From contig JAECYW010000007.1 of assembly GCA_023014335.1 (NCBI GenBank), positions 1,984,001 through 2,048,000 on the forward strand: DNA of 64,000 nucleotides, in the 5' to 3' direction. This DNA comes from Galerina marginata (lineage: Eukaryota > Basidiomycota > Agaricomycetes > Agaricales > Galerinaceae). A model generated the notes under the pieces. The model saw only the letters and a program-made list of their open reading frames with translations. It made no database searches and was not told the DNA's origin. Shown here piece after piece: positions 21,893 to 34,264 of the stretch (the first letter of the stretch is position 1; the number at the start of each line of letters is the position of its first letter). The translations under genes and the position numbers were made by a program.

Positions 21893-23323
21893 TTATTTCG
21901 TCCCAGCCCCAATACCGCGCACCTTTTCCTTCTGGTATCGAATCGGCACAGGCGGGGCATGCTCAAGGAAGTCCGCCAACGACGATAAGCTGCGAGCAAC
22001 AGGCTTCGTTACCTTAAGCTTGGTAGTACCCCCCTCCTGCGCTGCCATCTCATCAAAGAGCACACGGAGACCCGGACGGAGGCCCGGATAAAGACTAAGG
22101 GCGCTGCTAACAGACCCGGCAACGGACTGCAGCTCGTTGACGGTGTAAGGTTTCCCTGCATGAGCGTTACTTCGAAGTAATTTAACTACCTTGGCCTTCT
22201 TCTCGTCGGGGACTTTGACTGTCATTGCACTCGCATCGACGTGATAGCCTAGGATAGGAAGGGAAGGGCCGGAGAGTTGTTTTTCTTCGTCATGCGGAAT
22301 ACCGAGCTCGTCCCAGAGTTCAAGGAGTCGGGCTTGCTTGGTAGGGAGATGTTTATTGTACGGCTTGTAGAACTTTTTGTTTCGCTCGAATTCCCAGCCA
22401 AAGTTGTCGTCGACATATCCCAGGAGGCCGGATACACCTTTTTTCTCGGTGGCAATCCAATTGACGGAGGAACTAAGTGAGTCCCAGTTCCATCCACCGC
22501 CTCGATTTCCAAACGTGTTGCACCGGTCTATGTGGTACTGACCGTCGATGGGGATGGCTTGTTTAATCTGCCATAATGGATGCATCGGCAACTGTCGGTA
22601 CGCGCTTTTGACATCAGATTTAAACAACAAAAGTTCGCGGTTAGGATATTTCTTCCGAGCGGCTAGGAGTTGATCGCCGAGATCGTGTATGTTGTCGAGC
22701 TGGACCTTGACTTGAGACTTTGGAATCGTCGAGTTTAAGGCGTGCGGCCCCCTGCTCTGGTCCACAATGAGCCTGAACTTTCCTGGAGTGCTTTTCGGAA
22801 CAACATTGATTGGGGCGGAATGCATCCCAGGCAGCAATTTACCGCCAAAAGGTTTCGACCAGCGCTCGAGCCCCATTTCTTCTTCGCGCTGCTGTCGAAT
22901 AAACTTGGCTTTATCCTCGCTGGTAATGCGAGAACCCTGACGCGAGCCGTCATACGTAGTAGGAAAACTTGGATCACTGGTGTCCGCCCATGGCCAAAAT
23001 CCTTTCTTGAGCCCACGGGCAACAGATTGGACAAATGATTGGTTGGGGTGGTCCTTGACATACTCTTTGAAGACGTCGACCTTGATCGGTGAGACGACCT
23101 TGAAGAGATCAGGATTCTGGGAAATCGTTTTACGAGCAACTTTGTTCTGGAGCTCGTTCATGGGAGGCGATGGGAGTGGCGCAGCGGTTAAGGTGGAGTA
23201 TGCTGAGACGATCCTAGGAGTATCGGATTCTCGCCACCTCAGAGTGGGGGTACGTTGACGTAGTAAGCCTTTGCGAACAGCAGCTTTCTTTGTAGGATCA
23301 TGCTGAGATAATACTTGCGTCAC
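21893..23323 (-). CDS. Reverse transcriptase of a basidiomycete retroelement
   Basis: A continuous 476-residue frame. The fingers/palm core reads GKFRLIVDQSRGPHALNS, then FKSDVKSAYRQLPMHPL (first catalytic Asp), then RCNTFGNRGGG, and GLLGYVDDNFGWEF with the YVDD active site. ELWDELGIPHDEEKQ is a block typical of one group of RTs abundant in Agaricomycetes. The frame ends soon after the thumb, and no RNase H or integrase domain is visible downstream. The element is therefore 3'-truncated, or these domains are encoded elsewhere. The family may be DIRS-like or another non-LTR-typical group; I cannot decide from sequence alone. The frame is open at its start, and upstream exons on the same strand probably belong to the same transcription unit. 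Confidence 0.8.
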   Translation of the reverse strand: MTQVLSQHDPTKKAAVRKGLLRQRTPTLRWRESDTPRIVSAYSTLTAAPLPSPPMNELQNKVARKTISQNPDLFKVVSPIKVDVFKEYVKDHPNQSFVQSVARGLKKGFWPWADTSDPSFPTTYDGSRQGSRITSEDKAKFIRQQREEEMGLERWSKPFGGKLLPGMHSAPINVVPKSTPGKFRLIVDQSRGPHALNSTIPKSQVKVQLDNIHDLGDQLLAARKKYPNRELLLFKSDVKSAYRQLPMHPLWQIKQAIPIDGQYHIDRCNTFGNRGGGWNWDSLSSSVNWIATEKKGVSGLLGYVDDNFGWEFERNKKFYKPYNKHLPTKQARLLELWDELGIPHDEEKQLSGPSLPILGYHVDASAMTVKVPDEKKAKVVKLLRSNAHAGKPYTVNELQSVAGSVSSALSLYPGLRPGLRVLFDEMAAQEGGTTKLKVTKPVARSLSSLADFLEHAPPVPIRYQKEKVRGIGAGTK

Positions 23324-26300
23324 GATAGAAAATGTCAGTCATTGCTAGGATCACGGTGGGTTGAAGGCAAACCTTTGCTAGAGCTCGAATGAACTTGAAA
23401 TTGTTTTAGATGGTGCACAGCAGCTGCCTGAGGCTTGCTCGACATTTGAGAGCGATCCGCGGCATAACTCAATGTGGCTAAATATTTAAGTTAGTCCATG
23501 CGATGGGTAAAGAGCACAGGGCTTAATTACATGTCAAATTTGTGGCCGTTTCAGGCTTTTTCGACGCACTGGAGGAATATTGTGGGCCGCCATCACTTCG
23601 CGCTAGCATATTATGATGAGTCGGCGCCTGCTCCTTCTTCGGTGAAGTCGCAGAGGATGCTGGAAAAAGTATGGGAATAGGTTATAAAAATAACGAGCAA
23701 AAACGATCGCAATAAGATCTTACATGTGTCCGACTTGTTTGATCGATTTGGCAGGTCCTGTAATCCATTCTTTGCACCTTTCGTTGATAAGATAGGTCCC
23801 CTGCTCAAGTGTTCACGTGGAATAAAGGACAAGTCCGACGCAAGGTGAGATTTCGACTGGCCATCCTTGGCTTATAATAATGAAGTCATTTCAGTCGATG
23901 TTAATGTGGCTTGATTGGGGAGGTTTTACCTTTGGTAGTGTTCGGAGCCTGCGGCTTAGGGACGGGGTCTTTTGCTGATGGACCGTGTTAAACATGCGAA
24001 ATGAGAGAGGAAGAAGTGTCGTTACCTTTCATTGAATTTGAGGTTGATTTATTTGCAGCCTGAACGTCAACAGGGGGCGCTGATGGAAGGAACCAAGATG
24101 AAATCATCTGCCCCCAGGTCTGGGGTTTGACCGCTGCTGCCTGGGGCACATTCGCGCTGCCTGGAGTCGAACCAAGTGTGAGTCCATGTCATGTCGATAA
24201 ACCCAGCGATCGTTACCTTTAGCAACATTTGGCGCTTGATTCTTCGCAGCTCGAGAGTGGAGAGACCCACTACCAGCAGTTGCAGAGTGTTGTGTTGCTG
24301 AGAAGGAAATTTAGTCATGTCTTCATGGAACGGTGGAAGAACATACATCCAGGAGGAATCACGAAGTTAACCGATCGGTTCCCAGTACCGTTTGCTGGGA
24401 AATACAGATTCGGTTAAATAAGTAACGGACCATAAAGATGGGTAACTTACATCCAGCAGAATGATTTGATGTCGATACTTTCGGTGTCGGCATCACGCTC
24501 TCGGTAGGGAACTGCCCCTGCAGCCGGTCTTTCATTGAGGGCCTCGGAGGGGTGTTCTTGTGGTCTTACATCTACATCAACCGACTTGAACATTGCAACT
24601 ACGACATTGAAACACTTGCCTTTATTGGCTATCTCCTGCACGAGGCGCGAGTGCGGGGGCGCTGCCAGTAAGACAAAAATCAAGTATCTGTATGGATAGA
24701 TACACTACCGAGGCTTACCTCTGTGTTGCTGCGCATGCTGGGACTTATGCGACGGATTCCCAGAACCTTTCGCTGGAGGATACATATTCGATTAGATAAG
24801 GAGCGGACCATGAAGATGGGCAAGCTCACATTCAGAAGAGAAAAACGATGACAATACCTTTGGCAGCACACTTTCAGCAGGCGGCTGTCCCTGGCGCTCG
24901 TTGTTCTTCAGGGACTTCGCAGGGGTGTCTTTGTGGCCTTATATTTACATCAGCCAACTTGATCATGCAATTATAATATCGAAATTTTTGCCTTTATTGG
25001 GTATCTCCTGCACGGGGCGCGAGTGCGGGGGCGCTGTCAGTAAGACAAAAATCAATTATCTGTATGGATAGATACACTACCGAGGCTTACCTCTGTGTTG
25101 CTGCGCATGCTGAGACTTATGCAACGGATTCCCCGTAGCTTCTCCTGGAGGATACATATTCGATTAGATAAGTAACAGATCATGAAGATGAGCAAGCTCA
25201 CGTTCAGTAGAGAAAAACGACGACAAGACTTTTGGCAACATGCTTTCAGTAGGCGGTTGTCCCTGGCCCCGGTCGTTCATTGGGGCCTTGGTCGGGGTGT
25301 TCTTGTGGCCTTACATTTACATCAGCCAACTCGAACATTGCAATTACAACACCGAAAGACTCGCCTTTATTGGACGTTTCCTGTGCGGGACGCGAGTGCG
25401 GAGGTGCTGCCAGTAAGACAAAAATCAATTATCTCTATGGATAGATGTGCTACCGAGGTATACCTCTGCCTTGTTGCGCATGCTGAGACTTATGGGACGG
25501 ATTTCCCGGAGTTTCCGCTGGGGGATGCACCGTCGGTTAGATAAGCAATAGACCATGAAAATGGGTAACCTCACATCCAGCAGAAAAAAATGAAAACACG
25601 TTCGACAGCACACTTTCCGTAGGCGGCTTTACCTTGTTCGTCGAGGGCTTTGGAGGGGTGTCCTTGTAGCCTTCCATGGTCATCAGCCAACGTGAACATT
25701 TGTAGTTACAAGGTTGAAACACTTGCCTTTACTGGATGTCTCTTGCATGTGACGCGAGTGCGGCGGCGCTGCCAACAAGACAATATTAATTATCCATATG
25801 GACAGATACACTACCGAGGCTTACCCTTGTGTTGTTGCTGAGAATTATGCGACGGCCTCTCAGAACCTTGAGCTGGTGGTGCAGACGATTGACCTAGCGC
25901 TTCGAGTTTAGATGGTGTGCGCACAGGGGGAAATGACACAAGCTTACCACCACGCGAAGGGTGTTGAGCGTGCGTTGTTGCCACCTGGACCTTCGGGAAA
26001 GTGTTGCTGGCAGTATCTACACTCCTTCAATAAAAATGAAACAGCGATGGGTGTAGGACGGCTCACTTTTTCCCGATTGCTGTTGATGGGCTGGCGATGC
26101 TGAAAAGAAAGTAGGTGCTATGGAATAAACATGAGCGACCCTAAATTTAAAAATTGGCTAGAGCTCACCCTTTGGGGTCGGAGCATGGTTCTGTGCTTTT
26201 TGTTGAGCATGAGGTTGCGTTTGGCCACTCTGTTTTGCTGCAAAACTGATTCAATCACTGGTAAGGTGAGGGACAGTAGGGGGTCTTACGGGTCGGCGAT

Positions 26301-27483
26301 GGGGCTTGGAACACCTTGTTCCCGGATATGGTTGCTCCATGTGCTAGTTTACGGCGATTTTAAGGTTACACGACGACATCTGAATTGGTCTGATGGGATC
26401 ACCTTTGGGCGCTTGCAAATGCTGGACGTTTCCGGGACGGGGTGGTGAGGGCCTGGTGCCGATACCTTCAGCCCCAGTTACAGACGAATAGGTTAATACT
26501 TACAGCGCTGAGTTAGAGACCGAAGAGTGGCCTATTAGGGCCGTTTAATTGGATGGCATAAGGACGGATGACGATGATAATCTTACCCCCAAAGAAGGCC
26601 TGAGAATGTTTCGGCTTCGGTGCCTCGTTTTTCGAAGAAATGTTGGCTGTATGACAGGAACATCAGATCACGCAGATGAAGACAAGGATAAGTCTCACGT
26701 TGAGGTGAATGCCCTTGGACTTTCTGAGGGCCGTTGTTCAGCCCGCTTCCATTATGTTTAGCTGACGAAAGATTCCGTTAGTACCGGAAAAGAACGATAT
26801 GCTCTGAAGAACTTACGCGTACCCTGGTTTACAGGTCGAGCTTGGGATGCCCTGTGTCCAGACATTGCTTCGGCTGATGATAGAGACACTATCAATAAGC
26901 AGATGCCAAAGCCCAAAGGCGTTCATCAGGACTTAGGAACTGGCTTATACGAGCCGTATAGACCAGTGTAGGCCTACAAAGTTCGTGTATGCAAGCTCCA
27001 AATCCCTGATGCTTACCTCTGACAAAGTTCGAACTGTTGGCGCCTTGAGATTTGGGAGCCCCGTTACCAGCATTTTGATCTGAGGTAAAGAATATGAGTA
27101 TTTGTCAGGTTTGAAGCTAGAGGCTTACGTTTAGTCCCATTTGATGGACGGTGTGCGGTGGCTGGTTGTGGGGGTCTAGGTGCAGCAGATGTACCTGACA
27201 ACACGCAATCAGTCTCTTATATGTGGGGAGGTGACTGGGGAGCTTGGGTTAAATATTGACCTGATGATGCTGGAGGCTTTGAGGAAGCGTTTCCCCTCGT
27301 CTGGGCTGAGAGGAAGTTAGCATAATGGAAGACGATGGAAGAGTTACTGCAATCACGATGGGCTGTAGGTACAGATCGAGGTTTATTGGTAGCTTGAGGG
27401 TTAGGGGACCGAGATGCCCCTCCTCCTGCGGCTTGCTTGGGTCCTTGCGATTGTCCGCCGGGCTTAGACTTGCGATTAGGCAT
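23324..27483 (-). CDS. Putative intron-rich gene upstream of the RT, with duplicated exons
   Basis: On the minus strand an ATG at 27483 starts MPNRKSKPGGQSQGPKQA, a basic Gly/Gln/Pro-rich start. From there to the RT frame the strand shows a long series of short open pieces (20-60 nt) between GT-AG pairs, with Gln, Asn, Pro, Ser and Lys-rich content. This fits a low-complexity, gag-like or nucleic-acid-binding leader made of many microexons. Four similar units of about 330-370 bp occur in tandem (24400-25840). I could not derive a reliable full splice form. The alternative is decayed repeats with no product. Confidence 0.3.
24400..25840 (-). repeat. Four tandem ~330-370 bp units containing repeated exon-intron pairs
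   Basis: The blocks beginning near 24420, 24770, 25130 and 25530 each contain TACATATTCGATTAGATAAG or a variant, then a CATTCAGAAGAGAAAAACGA-like exon. A CCGGTCGTTCAT or related exon follows, and then GCGCGAGTGCGGGGGCGCTG. Copies differ by substitutions and small indels and keep the putative splice sites. Confidence 0.7.
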
Positions 27484-27913
27484 GACTAGACGATGGCGGC
27501 AGGATGAGGGCTTTATCTCACGAGGAGAAGGTACTTATACCATTCGCTAGCGCGGCTGTACAGGGAGATTCTGCTAAGATAACATTGACAATGGTGGGAT
27601 GACTCCGCGGTCTGGACGAGCGGCGCTTCGGAAGACAAGAGAAGATGTTGGTGGGAGTAACGGCTCAATAATTCTTCCAGCCTTTGTTGATACATATTAC
27701 AAGTTTCTCTGAGTCGTGGTTGTCTTTTCCCTACCTCAAATTCCGCAGTTCCGCAGGGATACTAGTAGCTGCAAATGGCGAGCTTCAGCTTGCCTGCCGT
27801 TTTTCACAGGTTCCTCAGATGTTCGCATCCGAGTCAATAACAGCATCAGCAAAAAAGTTTCCAGTTTCCTTCGGTTCTCTTCTGCGTTCTATATGTAGTA
27901 TATAGCGCACCGT
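27484..27913. other. Upstream flank of the retroelement gene, with a possible relic GTPase 3' end
   Basis: The last ~70 bp (about 27840-27913) resemble the final codons of the GTPase gene at 21030-21093 (TTCTCTTCTGCGTTCTA against TTCGCTTCTGTATTCCA) and run into the duplicated flank. The rest shows nothing convincing. Confidence 0.35.
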
Positions 27914-28177
27914 TGAGCTTGATTAATCTTTGCTGTTTACTGCTGGGCTCTGAATTACTGCGCGCTGCCTCGTCGTCGTATAATTGTATTAGTGTTCATT
28001 GACTCTTCGACAATTTACTTTTCGGCATTCATTCATAGTTGTTTTTTGCTTGTACTCCTCTTCTAGGCTTTGCGCTCTCGAGCAAGATAATCGCGCTGGA
28101 CATAGGTAAATTCATTTGATGGAAATTTGTTTAGAACGCCGCAGCAGGAGCCAAGAGGCATCAACCGTCATTGCCTA
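27914..28177 (+). repeat. Direct duplication flanking the retroelement, right copy
   Basis: Matches 21087-21366. It reaches into the last codons of the GH3 gene, which lies on the opposite strand and ends at 28161. Confidence 0.8.
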
Positions 28178-30555
28178 AAACTTGAACTTCATACACTACA
28201 CGTTTCGCTAGCCACTCCATGGTTGCTAAATCTACGATCGTCATCGGCACCTTGACCTGACCTGCAGCACAGCCTGTCGTCTGGATTTTCCATGCTCGGT
28301 AAGCTTGGAACGTCCCAGGGGCAACGACTCGAATAGTAGGATCAGCGATGCGACCCATATCATAGAATTTCCTATAGCCTTCGTGGAGAAGTAATGAGTC
28401 CTGGACTTGGGCAAGAGCCAGATGGGCCGGGCCTGTTTGATGCCTTGGTTAAGATAATAGGAACTGCCGTATGAAAAGGAAACACAAACCTGTTTTACCC
28501 TCCAGTTCGACAAAGAAACCATATGCTCGGACGAGCTTCCTATTGTCTACCTCAGTGGTGAATTCAAGGACACTCCCGAGAGTATCCGAGAGCGATGCCA
28601 TAATTTGCTGAAGTAAAGATTCGGACACAAATTCGCCTGCAATACAGAAGTTGACTCTGAAAGGACTTGCGTAAGGTACAACAAGGATGACTGATCTGGA
28701 TGAAAGCTCACTCATTCCTTCCGCAATATCGATACAATAATTGGCCATCAGTTGGGCTAAATCCAGCGGCCTCGACAATGTCGCCAAGCATGTATCGCCA
28801 TAACCCATCTGTAGTAGTAGCGACGATTTCGTATTTCTTCCCAGTCACTACTTCCCACTGGTAAAATGAGCACCGTCGACGCTGATAAATAGGTTCACGA
28901 GTCTTACCGGCTGAGAGAGGTTCTGCGGCGCTCTTTGCTTTTCAATGTCGAGAAGCTCCAAATGGCCATGGTAATTCAGACGAAACAGGTTGGTATCATC
29001 GACGCCATATCCAACACCAACTCTGCATTCTGTGGAGCCATGCCTCGGGCATTGAAGACTGACGGAAGGACCGAAGTGATCCCGTAGCTGTACGAGGAGT
29101 ATCAATTGGATGAATATCGACTGAAGATATGACCTCAAATAACGGACCTTTGGGAGGAGCCTTCCATATTGACCGCTGAGGATCACTGTTACTTCATTGA
29201 GCGATGGCCATATTTTCTTTAGCCACCCTTCCGCGCCAACGTCAATTTTACGCAGCTCGGCAGCCCTCTCCGGATTCGGGGTGACGAAGGTCTGTTTTCA
29301 GAGTGTCAGTGATATAGCATCAAAACTTGATAAGCTCACCTCTAGGTAAGTCCGATAGTCTCCAAGGTCGGGCTGAGGAGGTAGGTATCCATGCTCTATG
29401 CCATGTACCATTGCTTCCCAATTTTCCTCAAGGACGCGAATAGCATCATAAAGGAAGGTTGAATATGGAGCTGACATTAGATCGAGTGCAGAATCCATAA
29501 TTGTGAAAAACAGGGTCATGTAGATATTGCTGTGATAGGATGGCAAGAGAGAGACGGCAAATGGTGTAGTCCAGAACTTTGCTAATGTAGAGGTTGTGGG
29601 CCGTACACCCTAAGAATGAATAAAGCTTACCTCTTTGGTTGAGAAGCTTATCGTCATCCTTTGCTCCAATAGCGAGCTGGGACCTCCGACGGCAACTTGA
29701 AACAGTGCTAACAGGAAAACTATCAACAATGTTCCCATCAGCATCCGCAATATCGATGACCCTGTTAACGCGCAACGAGTTGAACCTGCAGATGGTTTTC
29801 TTGCTTGCGTCAGAGCAATCCCAAGGTTGTATCTCATATTGAGGGTCTGGATATTTAAGGAAGTGCTTTGGAGCAGCTCCGGACGTTCCAGAGCTATGCG
29901 CTATGAAGATGGGAAGTCCAGGTGAAAGTAAATCCTTCACGTCCGAGATGAGACAGTTATCCGCCTGAAGGAATCTCGAAACATAGGTTGAATAGGCATC
30001 ATACGATGTAAGCGGGACAGATGAATAGAATGCTTCAAGGTGTGTATCTGTGTTGTTTTCCGTGAAACTAGAAGTGTGGGCGACTCCAGCTATGGACAGT
30101 GCATGTCGAAATGACTCCAACGCTGATGACTCTCGGTAGAATACGGACGCGGAGAGCCTGGTGATGATAGACGAAAGGTTGTTTCGAACCCGCAACTGGA
30201 CAGCTTTCTTGAGCTTGGGGGTCAGTGTATGAAGAGAACTCGGTGGGCTGAATGGAATGTCCATCGTGAAGGAAACTAGGAAACGTGCTTGACAGTTAGA
30301 AAGAAAAAAACCGCGCCTAGCGTACATACATATATGAAAACCACCAAGTTCAATCGCGCCACATTCCTGGAGCAGTGAATCGATTAGCGAAATCTCTTTT
30401 CGGCTCGAAGGCGAGTTAAGAGTTCTCTGAAATGATTCGATCAGACCTCGGGAGACTGAAAGGCAAAAGGCGGTCATTGACTTGAATTGGTTTGCCTTGC
30501 TACATTCTCCATGTCTGCTTGCGAGCTTTCTCGACTCGGAGGGTCCGAAATTCAT
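28161..30555 (-). CDS. GH3-family acyl-adenylate amido synthetase (fungal)
   Basis: A multi-exon gene on the minus strand. The N-terminal part contains LKKAVQLRVRNNLSSII. The adenylate-forming motif I reads IAHSSGTSGAAPK (near 29900). Motif II appears as RHGSTECRVGVGY (near 29030). Motif III appears as TDGLWRYMLGDIVEAAGF (near 28800). The C-terminal domain reads RIADPTIRVVAPGTFQAYR just before the end. This order and spacing are those of GH3 proteins, which in plants conjugate amino acids to jasmonate or auxin. Fungal homologues exist but their substrates are unknown. The first frame (30555-29446) is open for 369 residues and may contain one extra short intron near 30320. The 3' end overlaps the duplicated segment. 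No stops are seen inside motifs. Confidence 0.8.
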
Positions 30556-31427
30556 TTCCCCGACCCCAATCCCTGGAGATCATCTTATCTGACTCTGGTG
30601 TGAGCATGCGTTCCTTCATGCAATCCAATAGCACCTGCAGCTAAAGGACGACAGAATATGGGTCAATAAATGATTACATTTAAAATTTGAGCAGAAGTCA
30701 CGAACAAGAACTGGACTGACCTGTTATCCCAAGCTGCCGGGGCAGTGGGTGCGGCTTGGGTACTTTAATGCGTCCCTGCCCAACTGTCCCTTCCCATCCG
30801 CAGACTGCCGCATATGGACGAATACATTAGAAATAGTTAGCAGGGGCCGAGATCCCTGGAGGCAATGGCAAGCAGTGGTAACCGTATACATCGCCGTCAC
30901 GGAAAAAAATTTCTGAACCGGGAAGCTCACTTGTGCTGTTTGTTGATGTCGAAATCTTGAAACCTGATTAGGATTGAAGGAAACCAAATCCCGAGAACCT
31001 CAAGGGACGAATCTGTGCAAGGTTAACAGAACATATACTGGAAATGCTTACTCTCTTAAAGGCTTCAAGTCCCTCCCTTGAACATGCATCATGTGCCTTG
31101 AAAAGTCAGAGTCAAATAGTTAAGATAATCACATAGCCAGGTTGATAGCCGGCGCTTCTTGGGTACTTGATGGTTTGCACGAGGCTATTTGAAGCGACGA
31201 CGACGACGACAGATCATGCCCAACGAAATTTTAGCCATGCTCGCAGGCGCGTCTTTTCTGTTTCATTTCCTTTGATTAATACAGGTATTTTCCCTGAGCA
31301 ATTTGATAAATGTCCGATTCTGATTCAAAGAATTCCGCGAGCTACTCCAGGATTCGGAACCAACGAGACAGGCTTGCAATACACCCAAGTTTGACGAAAG
31401 TTTTCGTCACCCGAGATTGAGAGATCG
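30556..31427. other. Intergenic, no supported gene
   Basis: A minus-strand frame at 30724-30987 (87 codons) has no recognised domain. The segment includes GACGACGACGACGAC near 31197. It lies between the 5' end of GH3 and the 3' end of the GTPase gene on the same strand. Confidence 0.35.
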
Positions 31428-33432
31428 CTAAAGGGAGTAATTAAAAAAATGAGATAGGCGGATCCTGAATGAAACGGCTGCGCTCACCGCCTTAGGCCTA
31501 TGTCCGAAAAATAACGCGATTTTCCGACTATTTGAAACTTGCAGCATCCGAACCTGCTCAAGAGTTGCAAGCATCTGCTCCCGAATGGCGACGCATTCGT
31601 CGATAAGATCGGCAGAGAGTAATGCGTTGCTCTCAGCTTTCGCCTGTTCTGTAAGAAGTTGGATGGTCTCCATCTGCTGGGCGAGAAGATTCTGGAGGTT
31701 TTCACAAAGTTCTCGTCCAGCATGGGTTTCCTTTAGACTTCTGTTGCAGTCAATAATTTCCTCTTGAAGGAGGAGAGGAACTGGTTTAGAACGTCGAATT
31801 ACAGAACCGATGATATCCCAAGCAGAAGTTGATTCATTATTATTGAAACGAGCGATGACGGCGCCATTGTCAAGCATTGGCCTCCAGAACGTTTCTCGGA
31901 GAGATTGCTCTCGGCTCTTGCCAAGGTCCTGATCGAGTCTGTCCCACATCGTCGTAATGAGAAAAACATTCCTTGCTGCCCTTTGGCCGCATAGTTCACC
32001 AAAAATGCGAAGGTTGCGGTAAGGCGTTCCAGACATTCGATTATCAGTGACGCGGTGTAGGTATATGATCCCTGAAAGAAGAACCTTTTCTTCGTATCTG
32101 TGGATTGTTTAGCGGGCAAATTTCATAAGAAGTAAAGGATTACCACGTTTTTGCCAGCCAGTCGTTTATTAATCGAAGGATATCCAAATCAGATACTTCC
32201 GAGTTGTCGAACGAAGGAGTATCAACCAAGACGACGCGGTTCTTATATCCTGGATAGTTTTTGATTCGAAAGGATCTGACTTCCGTCGTGGAGGAATGTA
32301 ACATAGCCGCCGCGCGTTGGCCCGACCGTTCAGTCAGAATGTCGATGATCTTTAACCGTAGGTTTAGTCAAGGCCTTCAGAAAGAGAACATGTGTTTACG
32401 CACATGGCTTTTCCCAGATCCACTCGGGCCCATGAGCCTATCGAGAGTTCAATAAGGAATTCGATACCATACCATAAGGCGGAAACGAACGCAATGATAA
32501 TATCCGTCTGGTTTAGTTGGCCTGCTTTCAGAGTGTTTTGGTGATCCAACTTTTCATTTATCGTAGCAGGATGGGCGAGAATAGTCTGAGGGTGCACATA
32601 CAGGGCTCGAGCTGCCTTCGTGTCCTTTGGATGTCGCCTGGGGTCCTCTAGTTCTACTTGAATCTGGAGTACCATGCGTTCTGGAGGGTTAGCAAGCAGT
32701 TTCTCTATGATTTTCCAAGCGGACTCCTCTGTGTTCTCAAATCGCGCAGTGCATGTGCCTTGTTGGATCATGTTTAACCAGTAATATTTCGCTAGTTCTT
32801 GCTCCCGCACGTCCGCGACTTGTTTCGTTTCGATGTCCCACATCGTCGAAACCAAAACCACGTGCGGTGCAGCCTTGGCACCACAGAGTTCGCTGAACAT
32901 CCGTAAAGCGGCATGATGAGCTCCCGACATTCGGTTGTCCGAGATTCGATGCACGTATATGATCCCAGAGAGAAAGATCTGCGCTTTATACCTAAGAAGG
33001 ATTTAGCTATCGTTTCCAAAGAGCCGAGCATGGTGATGTACAGTTGGGAAAGCCACTCGCTGATGATGACAAGAATTTCCAGGTCAGATTTGTCGGTGTC
33101 ATCGAAGCCTGGTGTGTCGATTAACACGATACGGTCCTCATATTTCGGATGGTCGCCGATCCTTATCCCGCTAACATTCTTGGTGCAGGACTTTAAGCCG
33201 TGTCCTGCACGTTTGCCTTCCCTGGTTATCCGATCTATTATCTTTGAAGGAGTTTGTAGGAAGGAGCGGTCAATAAGAGTCATCCTACAGTACTCTTCCC
33301 AACTCCTGAAGGACCCATAATTCTGCAAAACCTTTCATGAGTACTTCGTAACTAGATCAGAAAAGTTTCGTACGCGATAATGATGTCATGTGCCTTGAGA
33401 TCGGTAGGTTTCTCGAGATCTTCAAAACGCAT
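31428..33432 (-). CDS. Double-domain GTPase protein (two type-A G domains in one frame)
   Basis: The ATG at 33432 starts MRFEDLEKPTDLKAHDIIIA. The first Walker A exon reads IMGPSGVGKST, followed by RAGHGLKSCTKNVSG and G3 LIDTPGFDDTDKSD. The next exon has GIIYVHRISDNRMSG, STMWD and a helical region. Without a stop the frame runs through KAGQLNQTDIIIA into the splice donor of a second set of exons: LMGPSGSGKSH, VVLVDTPSFDNSE, GIIYLHRVTDNRMSG, TTMWD and a final coiled coil ending at 31428. The continuous frame joining the end of one unit to the start of the next is direct evidence for a tandem-domain protein. The second unit has Ser in place of the G3 Gly and His after GKS, so nucleotide handling there may differ. 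Confidence 0.75.
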
Positions 33433-34264
33433 ATCAGCCTGGCCGAAACGCCGTGAAAGAAAGAGTGAGAAGGGTACGGCGCGTGAAAGTGTCTTCTCTG
33501 TGGAACGAGGGCTCCTTTAATGATCAACGATCCTCAGGACAACTGAAAGCGGAAAATAAGGCCAGCATGAGGCTTTCATCTGCCGGTGACAAACTTCAAA
33601 TGTATGATGAAATTGACAGTGACAGCGAACCGGTCCTTGAGGCGAGGTTTCTGCAACACATGGAAGCGAGAGGTAGATTGGCTCTCTTGAAGAATCTTCT
33701 AGCAATTCGGATGATGTCGATGGCCACTGATGACTTTTCATCACATTTGGGAGACGAGAAATGGATATAACCTAGCTCAGAAATGGCTGTACCAGAAGGA
33801 ACTCGTAGCGAAGTTCACTGAAGTGGCATTCCAAGACATCACTGCGGCATGGCATCCGCGAGGCAATTAACACTGAGCCGAAATCCGAGACGAGCAGTTT
33901 CAATTTAAAGGTCAGGAATTCGCGAAGATATCGATGGGTGTCGTTGTTCCGGAGCTCCTTTGTTCAGGAATGTTGAACATTGGATTCGAAACTTTGTAAC
34001 AATGTAAGGAAAACCAGCGAAGCCCATTGGAAGCCCACGTTGGCCGTGACGAAGTGTGACTGTTAGGTAGGTGATTGTGACACAGCGACCGTATTGAGAT
34101 GGCCTAACTTTGCACCTCATGTTGATGACAAGTGGTTCGCGGCGTACAGGCGGTTCGCAGCTCGCAAACTTCTACGATCAATCTGCTGCATTCACGCTAC
34201 AAAATGGCACCTCATCCCCTGGTGCTTTCTGCACCTTAGCAGTCACTGTCAACAAGGAATCGCC
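33433..34264. other. Divergent intergenic region between two GTPase genes
   Basis: The genes on both sides point away from it, so it probably holds two promoters. A plus-strand frame at 33453-33770 (105 codons) is not recognised and has no family counterpart here. Confidence 0.4.

Noticed and set aside
21087..28177. Flanking duplications as LTRs of the retroelement
   Set aside because: Similarity continues into the GTPase coding end upstream of both copies, and no convincing short target duplication surrounds them. Kept only as an alternative.
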